36,408 bases of DNA from an uncultured Acidobacteriia bacterium. Lineage in GTDB: Bacteria; Acidobacteriota; Terriglobia; Bryobacterales; Bryobacteraceae. This document shows positions 1 through 8,520 of this stretch, one piece after another. The position numbers and the translations under genes were made by a program. The notes under the pieces are model-generated. The model searched no databases and had not been told where the DNA came from. It saw nothing but the letters and a program-made list of their open reading frames with translations. Numbering within the stretch: the stretch's first letter is position 1; every line of letters begins with the position of its first letter. The DNA lies in assembly GCA_903929755.1 (NCBI GenBank), contig CAIYVZ010000048.1, positions 1 through 36,408 of the forward strand. Direction: 5' to 3'.

Positions 1-183
1 AAACCCTTCCATCGCCCCGCTTTCCACCCAAACAACACCCCTGCGATTCCCCTCAATACCGACTGGACCGTCCCAGAACCTCAAACCCGCCCCCTCTATC
101 GCTTTTCGATACACCACCGCTGCTGGTTGCGGAATCGCTGGCTACCAGGCCGGGTAGCATCCTCGCGGGCGAACTCCTGCTAA
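1..183 (+). CDS. Possible 3' end of a truncated upstream gene
   Basis: The first forward frame is open from the window edge to a TAA at 181-183, giving about 60 codons. Its first 40 codons are rich in Pro, Thr and Arg and end mostly in C, like the next gene. The last 20 residues (rich in Trp, Arg and Cys) look less natural. No domain is recognised. It may be the tail of a gene that starts outside the window or merely an open C-rich frame. Confidence 0.22.
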   Translation, partial: KPFHRPAFHPNNTPAIPLNTDWTVPEPQTRPLYRFSIHHRCWLRNRWLPGRVASSRANSC

Positions 184-197
184 ACTGACCTACAAAC

Positions 198-962
198 ATG
201 CGCAGGCTAGCCGTAATCAACATGAAGGGCGGCGTGGGAAAGACCACCTCCGCCATCCACATCGCTGCCGGCCTTGCTGCAGCGAGCGTTGCAACCAAAG
301 GCAGGGTCCTTCTCATTGATGCCGACCCGCAAGGCAACGTCAGCCACACCCTCGGCCTGCGCCCTGGCCGTACCTTCGAAGAATTCATGGGCGGCGAAGC
401 CACGTTTGAGGAAGCCCTGCTCCCCAACGTCCGCCCCAACCTGGACCTCATCGCCTCCACCCCCGCCGCCTTCGCCCTCGAACGCCGCATCGCCGGCGAA
501 ACGCAGCGCGAAACCATCCTCTCCCGCCGCCTCCGCAACGTCACCGGCTACAGCGCCATCGTCATGGATACCTCCCCCGCCATGAACCTCCTCACATTCA
601 ACGCGCTGCTCGCCTCTGAAGAACTCATCATTCCCGTCGGCATGGACATGATGGCCGTCATCGGAGCCCGCCAAACCCTCGCCGGCGTCAACCAGCTCAC
701 TGACCTCTGGCCGGACCGGCCCCTCAAGATCCTCGCCGTCGTCCCCACCTTCGTCCACAGCGGCACCTACGCCACCAAAGCCACTCTCGAAGCCCTGGAC
801 GCCGACCCCGCCACCGCCCCCCACGTCTTCCGTCCCGGCATCCGCCAGTGCATCGATCTCAGCTACGCTACCGCCAGCCACCAGACCATTTGGGAGTATG
901 CGCCCCGCAGCCGCGCAGCCGCAGATTACACTAGCCTCATTCAGCATATTCAGCGTGCCTAA
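198..962 (+). CDS. ParA/Soj-family partition ATPase
   Basis: A 254-residue P-loop ATPase of the ParA/MinD superfamily. These proteins form ATP-dependent dimers on DNA or membrane and position chromosomes, plasmids or large complexes. The deviant Walker A motif KGGVGKTT lies at about residues 10-17, with the signature lysine. The switch segment LLIDADPQGN is near 45 and a later hydrophobic strand ends in MDTSPA. Length matches chromosomal or orphan ParA proteins without an N-terminal DNA-binding domain. The ATG at 198 puts the motif at the expected distance from the N-terminus, although no strong Shine-Dalgarno is visible. No ParB gene follows. The next gene, 16 bp downstream, encodes a Pro/Ala-rich single-pass membrane protein, so this may be an orphan ParA with a membrane-linked cargo role rather than a classic parAB locus. 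The family call is firm; the cargo is unknown. Confidence 0.9.
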   Translation: MRRLAVINMKGGVGKTTSAIHIAAGLAAASVATKGRVLLIDADPQGNVSHTLGLRPGRTFEEFMGGEATFEEALLPNVRPNLDLIASTPAAFALERRIAGETQRETILSRRLRNVTGYSAIVMDTSPAMNLLTFNALLASEELIIPVGMDMMAVIGARQTLAGVNQLTDLWPDRPLKILAVVPTFVHSGTYATKATLEALDADPATAPHVFRPGIRQCIDLSYATASHQTIWEYAPRSRAAADYTSLIQHIQRA

Positions 963-978
963 CCCGAGGAAACAGTAA

Positions 979-1530
979 ATGCCCGACGAAACAACTCCGA
1001 AATCTACGAAAACCAAGGGTAAATCCCGCCCCAGTTTCAGTGCGCCCGTCCATGCCGCCGAGCCAAGGGCCAGTGCCTGGGTGGATGTCCCTTCGTCAAT
1101 CGACATCGTCGCTACGCCCGATCCTGAACTGGTAGCCGGGATTCTGGAGCCCGAACCGGTCGCGGAACCCACTCCCGCCGCCTCTGTGGAAATACTGGCC
1201 GACGCAAAAGGCGAAGTAAAAGCCGAAGTCGCCGCCCCGGCCTCTTCCCGCCGCCTGCGCCTGCTTCCGAAAGCCCGAGCCGCCTATCGCCCCCAGACTC
1301 ACGCCCACGCCGAGCCCCAGCCTCTGGTCGCTATCCCGGACTCCATACCTGTCCAGCATGCCGAAACCCGGCCCTCCAGCGTCAGCGGGGCCGTAGTCAC
1401 CGGAGTCGGTATCGCGTTAGGCCTTGCCGTTATCGGCACCTACGTCGCGTTTGAGATGTTCGCCATGCCTCTGCGCCTCGTTTCCGGGCTATTCGGCTCA
1501 CGCAAGTCTGCTTCCCGAACCGAGCGCTGA
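979..1530 (+). CDS. Hypothetical Pro/Ala-rich protein with C-terminal membrane segment
   Basis: This 183-residue protein belongs to no family I recognise. Residues 1-130 are low-complexity and probably disordered, rich in Pro, Ala, Glu and Lys. A basic stretch (RRLRLLPKAR) lies around 91-100. One hydrophobic segment at about 136-162 should cross the membrane, followed by a short basic tail (SRKSASRTER). The predicted topology is a soluble linker, one helix and a short tail. It starts 16 bp after the ParA stop codon, downstream of a GAGGAAACAG ribosome-binding stretch, so the two are probably co-transcribed. A membrane tether or receptor for the ParA-like ATPase is a reasonable guess from context, but nothing in the sequence proves it. 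Confidence 0.7.
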   Translation: MPDETTPKSTKTKGKSRPSFSAPVHAAEPRASAWVDVPSSIDIVATPDPELVAGILEPEPVAEPTPAASVEILADAKGEVKAEVAAPASSRRLRLLPKARAAYRPQTHAHAEPQPLVAIPDSIPVQHAETRPSSVSGAVVTGVGIALGLAVIGTYVAFEMFAMPLRLVSGLFGSRKSASRTER

Positions 1531-1541
1531 TCTCCCACGCC

Positions 1542-3299
1542 ATGCTTCGTCCGGCGCCTCTGGCTACACTCCTCACCTCCTGCCTCGCCACGGGCCTTGC
1601 CCCCTGTCTCGCTGCCGCGCCGCAGTGGACCCGTGTTACCACTCCCAACGTCGAGTTGTACACCACCGCAGGTGAAAAGGCTGGCCGCGACGCCGCTCTC
1701 CACTTCGAACAAATCCGCGCCTTCTTTGCCCAGGCCTCCCCCGTTAAGCCGCCCGGTGATTTCCCGCTCCGTATCATTGCCTTCTCCAGTTCCGCGGAAT
1801 ACCGTCTTTACACCTCCAATCCCCGTTCCGCTGCTTTCTTCGTGAGTGGCCCCGGCCGGGATTACATCGTGATGCAGGACGCCAGTCCCGAAAGCTCCTC
1901 CATCGCGGTTCACGAGTACGTTCATTTCGTCATCCGGCATAGCGGTCTTCGCGTGCCCCTCTGGCTCTCCGAAGGCTGGGCCGACGTCTACTCCTCCATG
2001 CGCCGTGTCCGCGACGGCATGGCCGTAGGAGACCTCGTTCCCCTCCGGATGCGTGCCCTCGATTCGGCCAAAGGAGGCTGGTTCGATTTCCAGACGCTAA
2101 CCGCCGTCGCCCCCGGTTCTTCCATCTATAACGAGGGCGACCGAACCGGGCTCTTTTACGCCGAAAGCTGGGCCGTCGCCCACATGCTGTTCCTTTCCCC
2201 CGAATACCGCGATAATTTCGGGAAATTCCTGATCGCTCTCCACCGGGGCACCGCCGCCGGCGACGCAGTCCAGGCCGCGTTCGGTAAGACCGGCGACCAG
2301 CTGTTTGCCGACGCCCAAAGGTACTTCGATCGCAAGAAACTCGTCGGCACCGTCTTCAAAACCACTCCGCTTCTCGCCCATGACGGGAGTACTGCGAGCG
2401 AACCCGTCGCTGCTTCTCTTGATGAGTACAATTCCCGCCTCATCCTGGCTGACATTCAGGTCGCCGCCGGACGTTCCGATCTCGCGCGCATCGAATACGA
2501 GCGTCTCGAAAGCCAAAACCCGGACCGCAAAGATCTCCAGCAGTCGATGGGATATCTTTTCTGGGGCATTCGCGACAACGCTAAATCCCGGGAGCACCTC
2601 GCCAGGGCATTCAGTCTGGGAGCCTCCGATCCCCAGGCTTGTTACACCCTCGCGCTCCTGCAGCTGGCCGCAGGCGACCCCGCTCAACAGATCATCGCCT
2701 CACTCGAACGCGCCGTGGCCGGTTACCCTGGGTTCACCGATGCGCTGCTCCAGTTAGGGGTCATACGGTCCATTACTCGTCAGTTTGAGGCTGCCAAACA
2801 AGCGCTGCTCGCCATTCCGGCCATTACCGCCGACAAAGCGGCAGGAGTGTACTACGCGCTGGCCACGGCTTACCTCGAAACCGGAGATCTGGATACCGCG
2901 CGCACGCACCTCGCCACAGCCCGCAAGTACATCAAGAAAAAGGAAGAGGTGGCCCTCAGTGAGGCCCTATCCACCCTGCTGGAAGCGAGAGCCAAAAGCG
3001 CTTTTGCACCCCATCCCGGCGAGAACGTAATCCGCGTCGAGGGGCAGATCCAGGCCATCGCGTGTGCCCCCCAGGGCCAGAAGATGCAGTTCCGGCCAGC
3101 CACGGGCGCAGGCATGGTGGCGGATACGCTGCTCCTCGACCTCCCCGCTAAAGACTCAGTCGAAATCATCCACCGGGGCCCTGGCGAACTTCAACTCCAG
3201 TGCGGCCCGATCACGTCTCCCCGCGTCGCCATTGAATACGCTGTGGCTTCGGCAGTACGCCAGGGGTCCGCCGGTGTCCTGCGTGCCCTGCAGTTTTAA
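1542..3299 (+). CDS. Secreted gluzincin-like peptidase with TPR repeats
   Basis: A 585-residue exported protein. A signal peptide of about 25 residues ends near CLAAA. The N-terminal half resembles the gluzincin peptidase-MA-like/DUF1570 group. A zinc motif HEYVH is at 124-128, and a second motif WLSEGWADVY places the likely third ligand Glu at about 144. Downstream, roughly residues 290-480, are helical TPR-like repeats (for example ARIEYERLESQNPDRKDL and AVYYALATAYLETGDLDTA-type segments). A short beta-rich C-terminal domain follows. Proteins of this build are common in Acidobacteriota and are usually annotated as DUF1570 or TPR proteins. The substrate is unknown. It begins 11 bp after the preceding gene and may continue that operon. 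Zinc binding is well supported by the motif; proteolysis is inferred. Confidence 0.8.
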   Translation: MLRPAPLATLLTSCLATGLAPCLAAAPQWTRVTTPNVELYTTAGEKAGRDAALHFEQIRAFFAQASPVKPPGDFPLRIIAFSSSAEYRLYTSNPRSAAFFVSGPGRDYIVMQDASPESSSIAVHEYVHFVIRHSGLRVPLWLSEGWADVYSSMRRVRDGMAVGDLVPLRMRALDSAKGGWFDFQTLTAVAPGSSIYNEGDRTGLFYAESWAVAHMLFLSPEYRDNFGKFLIALHRGTAAGDAVQAAFGKTGDQLFADAQRYFDRKKLVGTVFKTTPLLAHDGSTASEPVAASLDEYNSRLILADIQVAAGRSDLARIEYERLESQNPDRKDLQQSMGYLFWGIRDNAKSREHLARAFSLGASDPQACYTLALLQLAAGDPAQQIIASLERAVAGYPGFTDALLQLGVIRSITRQFEAAKQALLAIPAITADKAAGVYYALATAYLETGDLDTARTHLATARKYIKKKEEVALSEALSTLLEARAKSAFAPHPGENVIRVEGQIQAIACAPQGQKMQFRPATGAGMVADTLLLDLPAKDSVEIIHRGPGELQLQCGPITSPRVAIEYAVASAVRQGSAGVLRALQF

Positions 3300-3366
3300 G
3301 CACTCAGTTTTGTTTTGTGGCCTCGAACTCCGGCAATTTACGCTTGAGCATACAGAGGTGATTTTC

Positions 3367-4887
3367 ATGAAGAAACTTCAAAGTGTGGCAGCATTACTGC
3401 TCGGCGTCGCTACCGTGTATCCGGCGCGGGCACAGGACATAAAGATAGCCGCTGTGACGGTATCTGGTGTACAGACTTCTGCGGCACCTGTGGATTTGTC
3501 CGTCGATCAGCGCACCGCAACGATCTATAAGAGCCTGGTGCCGCCAAAGCTGGCCGCCGACATCTTCGGCTATCGGATCAGCCGAAATTATATCGTTATC
3601 CAGGTCACGGTGATCAACGAGAGCAAAGAACTGGACATGCTGATCCACAATGTTGGTGTCCAGTACGGCAAAACGCTCCCCCAATTTTGCCACGCGACCG
3701 AAGTTGTCACTCCGGTTGACACCCCAAATCTGGCGGATAAAGACAACTTGAAGCACCAACTCCTGCTGATGACCACTCGTGAGCGGCCAAAACCAAAAGC
3801 GATTTCATCCACCGCGGAGTCATGCCAAAGTTCGAGCCATGAGATTACGCTTCTGAGGGGTGTCGCTGAAAAAGGTCAGGTTTGGGATCCTCGCAACCGG
3901 ACCTTCCGCTCCCTGCAGGCGATTGCGACCATCGGCGGCGGTCTCACCGGCGTCGCGGGTCTCGGCCCGGTGCTTCCGCTCGCGGTGTCCGCCTTCAGCG
4001 GACCCGGCATCAGCGCCTTCCAGCAACTCTTTCCCGACATGACCATTAACCAGATGCATCGTCTCAACGATTCCGCGTTTACTACAAATACTCTGGTGCC
4101 GAAAAATCAGGCGAAGATCGTGGCGTTGTTCGTACCCGCGCTGGACTTCCTCGATGACAAAGAAGTCTCCCTTTTTATTAAGAACCCGTTCCCCTACTAC
4201 ACTGGTGCGAGCGGAAAAGGCGCGCTCGCCAACCTCGAAGTTGCAGTCGACTACAAACACATTATCGCAGTCGATGACATCGACCCCGTGATCTCCGACA
4301 TCCAGATGTCGGCCACCGAACAGAAGAAGCTTCTCGCAGGCAAAGCCGCGTCGGGCCAGATTATCGGGCGCTTCCTGGATGGTGCTGAAGTCAGCCTGCT
4401 CAGTGACAATGACAAAGCCCCCAAGGTGACGCGCGACACCTCGCAGACCTCCAGCGACAACCGGCTCTATTTCACCATGACGCCGTCCGGCGCTGTGAAT
4501 CCAACGGTCAGCTGGAATTTCCAGGTCACGAAGAACAAAAAGACAACTTCTTCTGCCAAGGCGTTTGACGTGGCTCCACCGCCGCCTGTTTTGACTTCAG
4601 TTACTACGCCCTCGCCGGCACAGGGCCAACAGGACTCCGACGTGAAGGTCGAACTGGGAGGTGATAACTTTGCCGATCTCAACCTCGCTATTGAGGCTGC
4701 CGGTCCGGGTGCCTCGCCAAAGGGCTCGATCACAGCCGCGGCGGGTACTGTGATGATCGAGACGAAGAAGCTTACGGTTACTCTTCACATCTCCGCCGAT
4801 GCCACGCCAGGCGTCTGGACGCTCCGGGTGAATGAAGGGGGGGCCAAGTCTGGCACAGTTAACTTCACCGTGACTGCGAAGCAATAG
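3367..4887 (+). CDS. Secreted protein of unknown function with C-terminal IPT/TIG-like domain
   Basis: A longer open frame runs from 3064, but it overlaps the previous gene. The ATG at 3367 follows an AGAGGTGA ribosome-binding site and gives a textbook signal peptide (MKKLQSVAALLLGVATVYPARAQ), so I use it; the product is 506 residues. The mature N-terminal half is mostly beta with no recognised family. A Gly-rich hydrophobic stretch (IATIGGGLTGVAGLGPVLPL) lies near 190. The last 100 residues begin PPPVLTSVTTPSPAQGQQ and look like an Ig-like IPT/TIG fold, often used for surface adhesion or ligand binding. The gene stands alone, 67 bp after the peptidase, and ends at a strong hairpin. A cell-envelope role is likely; the specific job is unknown. 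Confidence 0.75.
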   Translation: MKKLQSVAALLLGVATVYPARAQDIKIAAVTVSGVQTSAAPVDLSVDQRTATIYKSLVPPKLAADIFGYRISRNYIVIQVTVINESKELDMLIHNVGVQYGKTLPQFCHATEVVTPVDTPNLADKDNLKHQLLLMTTRERPKPKAISSTAESCQSSSHEITLLRGVAEKGQVWDPRNRTFRSLQAIATIGGGLTGVAGLGPVLPLAVSAFSGPGISAFQQLFPDMTINQMHRLNDSAFTTNTLVPKNQAKIVALFVPALDFLDDKEVSLFIKNPFPYYTGASGKGALANLEVAVDYKHIIAVDDIDPVISDIQMSATEQKKLLAGKAASGQIIGRFLDGAEVSLLSDNDKAPKVTRDTSQTSSDNRLYFTMTPSGAVNPTVSWNFQVTKNKKTTSSAKAFDVAPPPPVLTSVTTPSPAQGQQDSDVKVELGGDNFADLNLAIEAAGPGASPKGSITAAAGTVMIETKKLTVTLHISADATPGVWTLRVNEGGAKSGTVNFTVTAKQ

Positions 4888-4892
4888 TCAAC

Positions 4893-4927
4893 CGCCCCCC
4901 CCCGCGGCCATCCGCCGGGGGGGGGCG
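4893..4927. terminator. GC-rich hairpin between convergent genes
   Basis: A CG followed by nine C (4893-4903) pairs with nine G followed by CG (4917-4927), an 11-bp stem with a loop region of about 13 nt. It fills almost the whole 40-bp gap between two convergent stop codons. There is no long T run, so it may be a bidirectional stop structure rather than a classic intrinsic terminator. Confidence 0.6.
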
Positions 4928-5728
4928 TTATCGGGGGATCTGGCCTCCCTGCACTTCGTCGATGGAAGCCTCAAACAAAAGGCTCGAACACGTTACTCCC
5001 GATTCCGCCTTCAGCAATTCCGATAGCTCCAGCTGCCGCACTCTGTACCCCGCCGCCTGCAACTTCTCAGCCGTCCTCGGCCACGCCGACGGAATCAGGA
5101 CCGTTTCCCCCACCCGCAGGGCATTGGCAGCCCCCGCCTCGCCTTCGGCCACCTCAATGAATCTGTAATCGCCGATCCCCGCCGGGTCCACCCACTCCGG
5201 ATTGATCAGCACCGTCTCGTCGCCCACATACGTGCAGCCAGACTTCAAATGCAGGCAATTCCGCAGAGGAACCCCGATCACCTCGTACCCGAACGGCAGC
5301 AGCAAGCCTGCCAGCTCAGCAATCCCGGCCGAGTCCGTACGATGCGAAAGTCCGGCATAGAGCCGTCGCCCCACCCGCATCACATCGCCGCCCTCCAGCA
5401 TGCCCGGTTCCCGCATGTGGATCACCGGTCGAAACGTCGCCAGAGCCTCGGCCAAACTGGCACGCTCCCCGCGCCTGCTGGCCGCGCCCATCGACGTGAT
5501 TACGGCCACTTCATCCAGCACCAGCGCCGGGTCTTCCACAAACACGCAGTCCGGCTGCCCGTGCAGCGCGGGCAGCGCGATTACCCTCGCCCCGGCCTCC
5601 CGCAAAGCCTGTTCGTACGCCCGGTGCTGCGCCCTCGCGAGTTCCATATCGATCGGCTCCCGCGCCAGCCACGTCAGTTCACACTCGGCCAGCAGCGGAC
5701 TCACCCCGCGCGTGATCGCGGTCAGCAT
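4928..5728 (-). CDS. Dimethylargininase / amidinotransferase-family hydrolase
   Basis: A 266-residue member of the guanidino-group-modifying (pentein) superfamily, closest by motifs to N-dimethylarginine dimethylaminohydrolase. Such enzymes hydrolyse methylated arginine to citrulline plus an amine; related members act on arginine. Visible landmarks are Asp60 and Glu65 in DCVFVEDPA, EGGD at about 112-115, the catalytic His160 in CLHLKSGCTYVG, and the nucleophilic Cys247 in SGVTCSS. This spacing is typical of dimethylargininases, so the active site looks complete. The start ATG (5726-5728) overlaps the stop codon of the upstream POTRA gene as TAATG, implying translational coupling. The reason for pairing these two genes is not obvious. 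Substrate choice between dimethylarginine and arginine cannot be settled here. Confidence 0.85.
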   Translation of the reverse strand: MLTAITRGVSPLLAECELTWLAREPIDMELARAQHRAYEQALREAGARVIALPALHGQPDCVFVEDPALVLDEVAVITSMGAASRRGERASLAEALATFRPVIHMREPGMLEGGDVMRVGRRLYAGLSHRTDSAGIAELAGLLLPFGYEVIGVPLRNCLHLKSGCTYVGDETVLINPEWVDPAGIGDYRFIEVAEGEAGAANALRVGETVLIPSAWPRTAEKLQAAGYRVRQLELSELLKAESGVTCSSLLFEASIDEVQGGQIPR

Positions 5729-7059
5729 TACTGCGGCGGTCCCTGTTGGTCCGGCTGGGGCAGTTCGCCCGGTCGCAGCGGACGCTTCTTCCGCACCGCG
5801 TCCGGGTCATACCGGAAGTACAGCGTCACATTCACTACATGGGTCGTCGGGTTAATGTCCGGTTCGGCGCGCGTCTCGCCCAGGTTATCGAACCAGCCAT
5901 CCTCCTTCACTCGCCGCAAGAAGTACGTGGGATACTCGCCCGGATACGGTTCGCCCTTCTTCACGACCCACGCTTTTTCCACCACCGCCACAGAATCCAG
6001 CCCCAGACCCTTCACTTCCAGCGTGCCAAAGGTATAGATCGGGCCCGGTTGCGGGATCAGCAGCAGATTCACTACTTTCTTGTCGTCCAGAATCTCCCGG
6101 TCCACGGAACATTCAATGTCCAGGTAGCCTTCGTGCCGCAGGGCTTCCTTAATGCGGACAATCGCTGAGCGAATCTCGTCGAAATTCACGGTCGTCATGG
6201 GCGGAATCTTCGCCACGCGCAGGATGTGCTTGCTCTGGTCCGCCATCGCGCCAATCACCGTCACCTCGCCCAGCTTGTACTGCTCGCCTTCGTCAACGGT
6301 AACCTTCACATCAATACCCTTCACGGTGGCCGAAGGACTGGTCCGGAAATTCGAAAACTTCACCCGCAGGTAGCCGCTTTTCTCGTAAACCGGCCCCAGT
6401 TGGCTCTCCAGCAGAATCCGGAAATTCGACTCTGTATAAGGCTGGCCAAACGCGACGCTGGCGATGGCATTCTGCAGGTCTGTCGAGCGAACGGCCTTGT
6501 TGCCTTCGAAGCTGACCAGCGCCACATTCGGCAGGCCCGAAGCCGGATGGAACTGTGCCTCGTACTTCTGCGGCCCCAGCAGAACAATCTTTCCGGCCAC
6601 CGGCTGCAGCTTGCCCTTCGAGGTGAAATACTCCTCAAGCAGCCGCGACGTATGGTCCAAAGCCTGCTGCGTCCCGGGAATCCGCCCGCTGAACAGCGGA
6701 TCTTTCTCCTTCAGCCACGCCGTGATCTCCGCCGCCGTCGCCGGGAGCGATTCTGCCCGCAGGTTGTAGAGCGGCTGCATCTCGCGTGCTTCAAAGGTCA
6801 GGTCATAGCCGCCTTGGTCAGAAGGTTTGAACCGGTAACCCAGCGTTTCGAAGTAGCCCGTCGCCAGCAAACGGTCGCGCGCGGCGTCGAAGGTCGGCGT
6901 ATCGCCTTTTTGGCCCAATTGCAGGCCTGCCGCTTTAATAACGCCCGCCGGAGTTAGAAACCTTGTGCCGTCCACCCGAATCGAATCAATGGGGAATTGC
7001 TGCTGGGCTTCACCCAGCCCGGCGAACAGCAGGAAAACCAATAAGATGCGCGACGCCAT
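5728..7059 (-). CDS. POTRA-domain protein without beta-barrel (BamA/TamA-related)
   Basis: A 443-residue exported protein with a signal peptide ending near GLGEAQQ. It contains repeated POTRA-like units: about 20-95 (FPIDSIRVDGTRFLTPAGV), 175-265 (VALVSFEGNKAVRSTDLQ), 265-350 (YKLGEVTVIG) and 345-425 (YTFGTLEVKGLGLDSVAV). In BamA, TamA and Omp85 proteins POTRA units precede a C-terminal outer-membrane barrel. Here the chain ends in a charged, Pro-rich tail (RKKRPLRPGELPQPDQQGP) with no barrel, so it should be periplasmic. It lies upstream of, and overlaps by one base, the dimethylargininase gene. It is divergent from lpdA with only 43 bp between the starts. Barrel-less POTRA proteins are known in Acidobacteriota; their function is unclear. 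An accessory role in outer-membrane protein assembly is inferred. Confidence 0.8.
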   Translation of the reverse strand: MASRILLVFLLFAGLGEAQQQFPIDSIRVDGTRFLTPAGVIKAAGLQLGQKGDTPTFDAARDRLLATGYFETLGYRFKPSDQGGYDLTFEAREMQPLYNLRAESLPATAAEITAWLKEKDPLFSGRIPGTQQALDHTSRLLEEYFTSKGKLQPVAGKIVLLGPQKYEAQFHPASGLPNVALVSFEGNKAVRSTDLQNAIASVAFGQPYTESNFRILLESQLGPVYEKSGYLRVKFSNFRTSPSATVKGIDVKVTVDEGEQYKLGEVTVIGAMADQSKHILRVAKIPPMTTVNFDEIRSAIVRIKEALRHEGYLDIECSVDREILDDKKVVNLLLIPQPGPIYTFGTLEVKGLGLDSVAVVEKAWVVKKGEPYPGEYPTYFLRRVKEDGWFDNLGETRAEPDINPTTHVVNVTLYFRYDPDAVRKKRPLRPGELPQPDQQGPPQ

Positions 7060-7102
7060 AGATCAATGGTAGTAAATACGTCGCGTGTAGAATGAGAGTT
7101 AC

Positions 7103-8497
7103 GTGACCTACGACCTAATTGTGATTGGAAGCGGCCCCGGCGGCTACTCAGCCGCCATTCGTGCCGGACAGTATGGCCTGAAAACGGCGATTATTGAAAA
7201 AGATGCGAAGTTGGGTGGCACCTGCCTCCACGTGGGCTGTATTCCCACCAAAGCCCTGCTCCATACGGCCGAAATGTGGTCGTTTGCCCAGCATTCCTCT
7301 GAGGAGGGCATCGACATTACCGCGCCCGTTCTCAATTATCCGAAAGCCGTCGACCGCAAGAACGGCATCGTCTCGAAGCACGCCAAAGGCGTGGAATTCC
7401 TGATGAAGAAGAACAAAGTTGACGTCATAAAAGGCTTCGCCAAGCTTCTGGGTAAGGGCAAAGTTGAGGTTGTTTCGGACAAGGGCACCCAGGTTCTGGA
7501 AACGAAGAACGTCCTCATCGCCACCGGTTCCGTGGCGCGCATGATCCCCGGTCTGCAGCCGGACGCTGACAAAATCCTCACCAACATCGAGATCTTGAAC
7601 CTCACTTCCATCCCGAAGTCTCTCGCCGTCATCGGCGCGGGCGCGGTTGGCGTCGAGTTCGCCTCCATGTTTAAGCGCTTCGGTTCGGAAGTCTCGGTTT
7701 TTGAGATGATGCCCCGCATCGTGCCCGTGGAAGACGAAGAAGTCTCCAAAGAACTGGAACGCGTTTTCAGGAAAAGCAAGATCCGCATTGAAACCGGCGC
7801 GAAATGCAGCGATATCCAGCGCACCGCCACCGGTATCTCCATGAAGGTGGACCTGGCCAACGGCAAGCAGGAAACGGTCACAGCCGATAAGCTCCTGGTG
7901 GCCGTCGGACGCGCTCCCAACACCGCGTCCATCGGCCTCGAAAACACCAAAGTGGAAGTCGATCGCGGCTTCATCAAGGTGGACGCTTACCAGCAGACCG
8001 CGGAACCGAACGTTTATGCCATCGGTGACGTGGTCGCCGGAACCCCGCAGCTGGCCCACGTGGCCGCCGCGCAGGGTATGGTCGCTGTCGGCAAGATCGC
8101 AGGCAAGGCAGTGACGCCGATCCGCCGCAACCGCATTCCCGGTGCCACTTACACCGAACCCGGCATCGGCAGCGTCGGTCTCACCGAAGCCCAGGCGAAA
8201 GCGGCTGGGTATGACGTGAAGGTGGGCAAGTTCCCGTTTGCGGGCAACAGCAAGGCCACCATCCTCGGTTCGCACGATGGCTTCGTCAAGATCGTTTCGG
8301 ACGCGAAGTACGGCGAAATCCTCGGGGGCCACATCATCGGACCCCAGGCCTACGAACTGATCGGCGAAGTGGTCGCCGCCATGGAAGCGGAAGCGACGGT
8401 TGATACCCTCGCCAACACCATCCATGCGCACCCGACTATCTATGAAGCCGTCGGTGAGGCCTTCAACGCTGTCTACGGCCTCGCCATTAACGCGTAA
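7103..8497 (+). CDS. lpdA: Dihydrolipoyl dehydrogenase (E3)
   Basis: A 464-residue flavoprotein disulfide reductase. It reoxidises dihydrolipoyl groups of 2-oxoacid dehydrogenase complexes, passing electrons through a Cys pair and FAD to NAD+. The FAD-binding motif GSGPGGYSAA is at about 9-18. The redox disulfide is Cys41/Cys46 in GGTCLHVGCIPTK. A second nucleotide-binding motif GAGAVGVEFAS is near 178-188. The C-terminal catalytic pair is His443/Glu448 in HAHPTIYEAVGEA. All catalytic residues are present and length is normal. The start is GTG, chosen because TYDLIVIGSGPGG begins immediately. It heads a run with lipB and the E2 gene, all needed for lipoylated complexes; no E1 gene is in the window. 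Confidence 0.95.
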   Translation: MTYDLIVIGSGPGGYSAAIRAGQYGLKTAIIEKDAKLGGTCLHVGCIPTKALLHTAEMWSFAQHSSEEGIDITAPVLNYPKAVDRKNGIVSKHAKGVEFLMKKNKVDVIKGFAKLLGKGKVEVVSDKGTQVLETKNVLIATGSVARMIPGLQPDADKILTNIEILNLTSIPKSLAVIGAGAVGVEFASMFKRFGSEVSVFEMMPRIVPVEDEEVSKELERVFRKSKIRIETGAKCSDIQRTATGISMKVDLANGKQETVTADKLLVAVGRAPNTASIGLENTKVEVDRGFIKVDAYQQTAEPNVYAIGDVVAGTPQLAHVAAAQGMVAVGKIAGKAVTPIRRNRIPGATYTEPGIGSVGLTEAQAKAAGYDVKVGKFPFAGNSKATILGSHDGFVKIVSDAKYGEILGGHIIGPQAYELIGEVVAAMEAEATVDTLANTIHAHPTIYEAVGEAFNAVYGLAINA

Positions 8498-8520
8498 ATG
8501 CGACCCGGCTTTTTGCGGTC

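Noticed and set aside
7148-8431. A 427-codon minus-strand frame opposite lpdA
   Set aside because: Antisense shadow of a textbook E3 gene, no recognisable domain.
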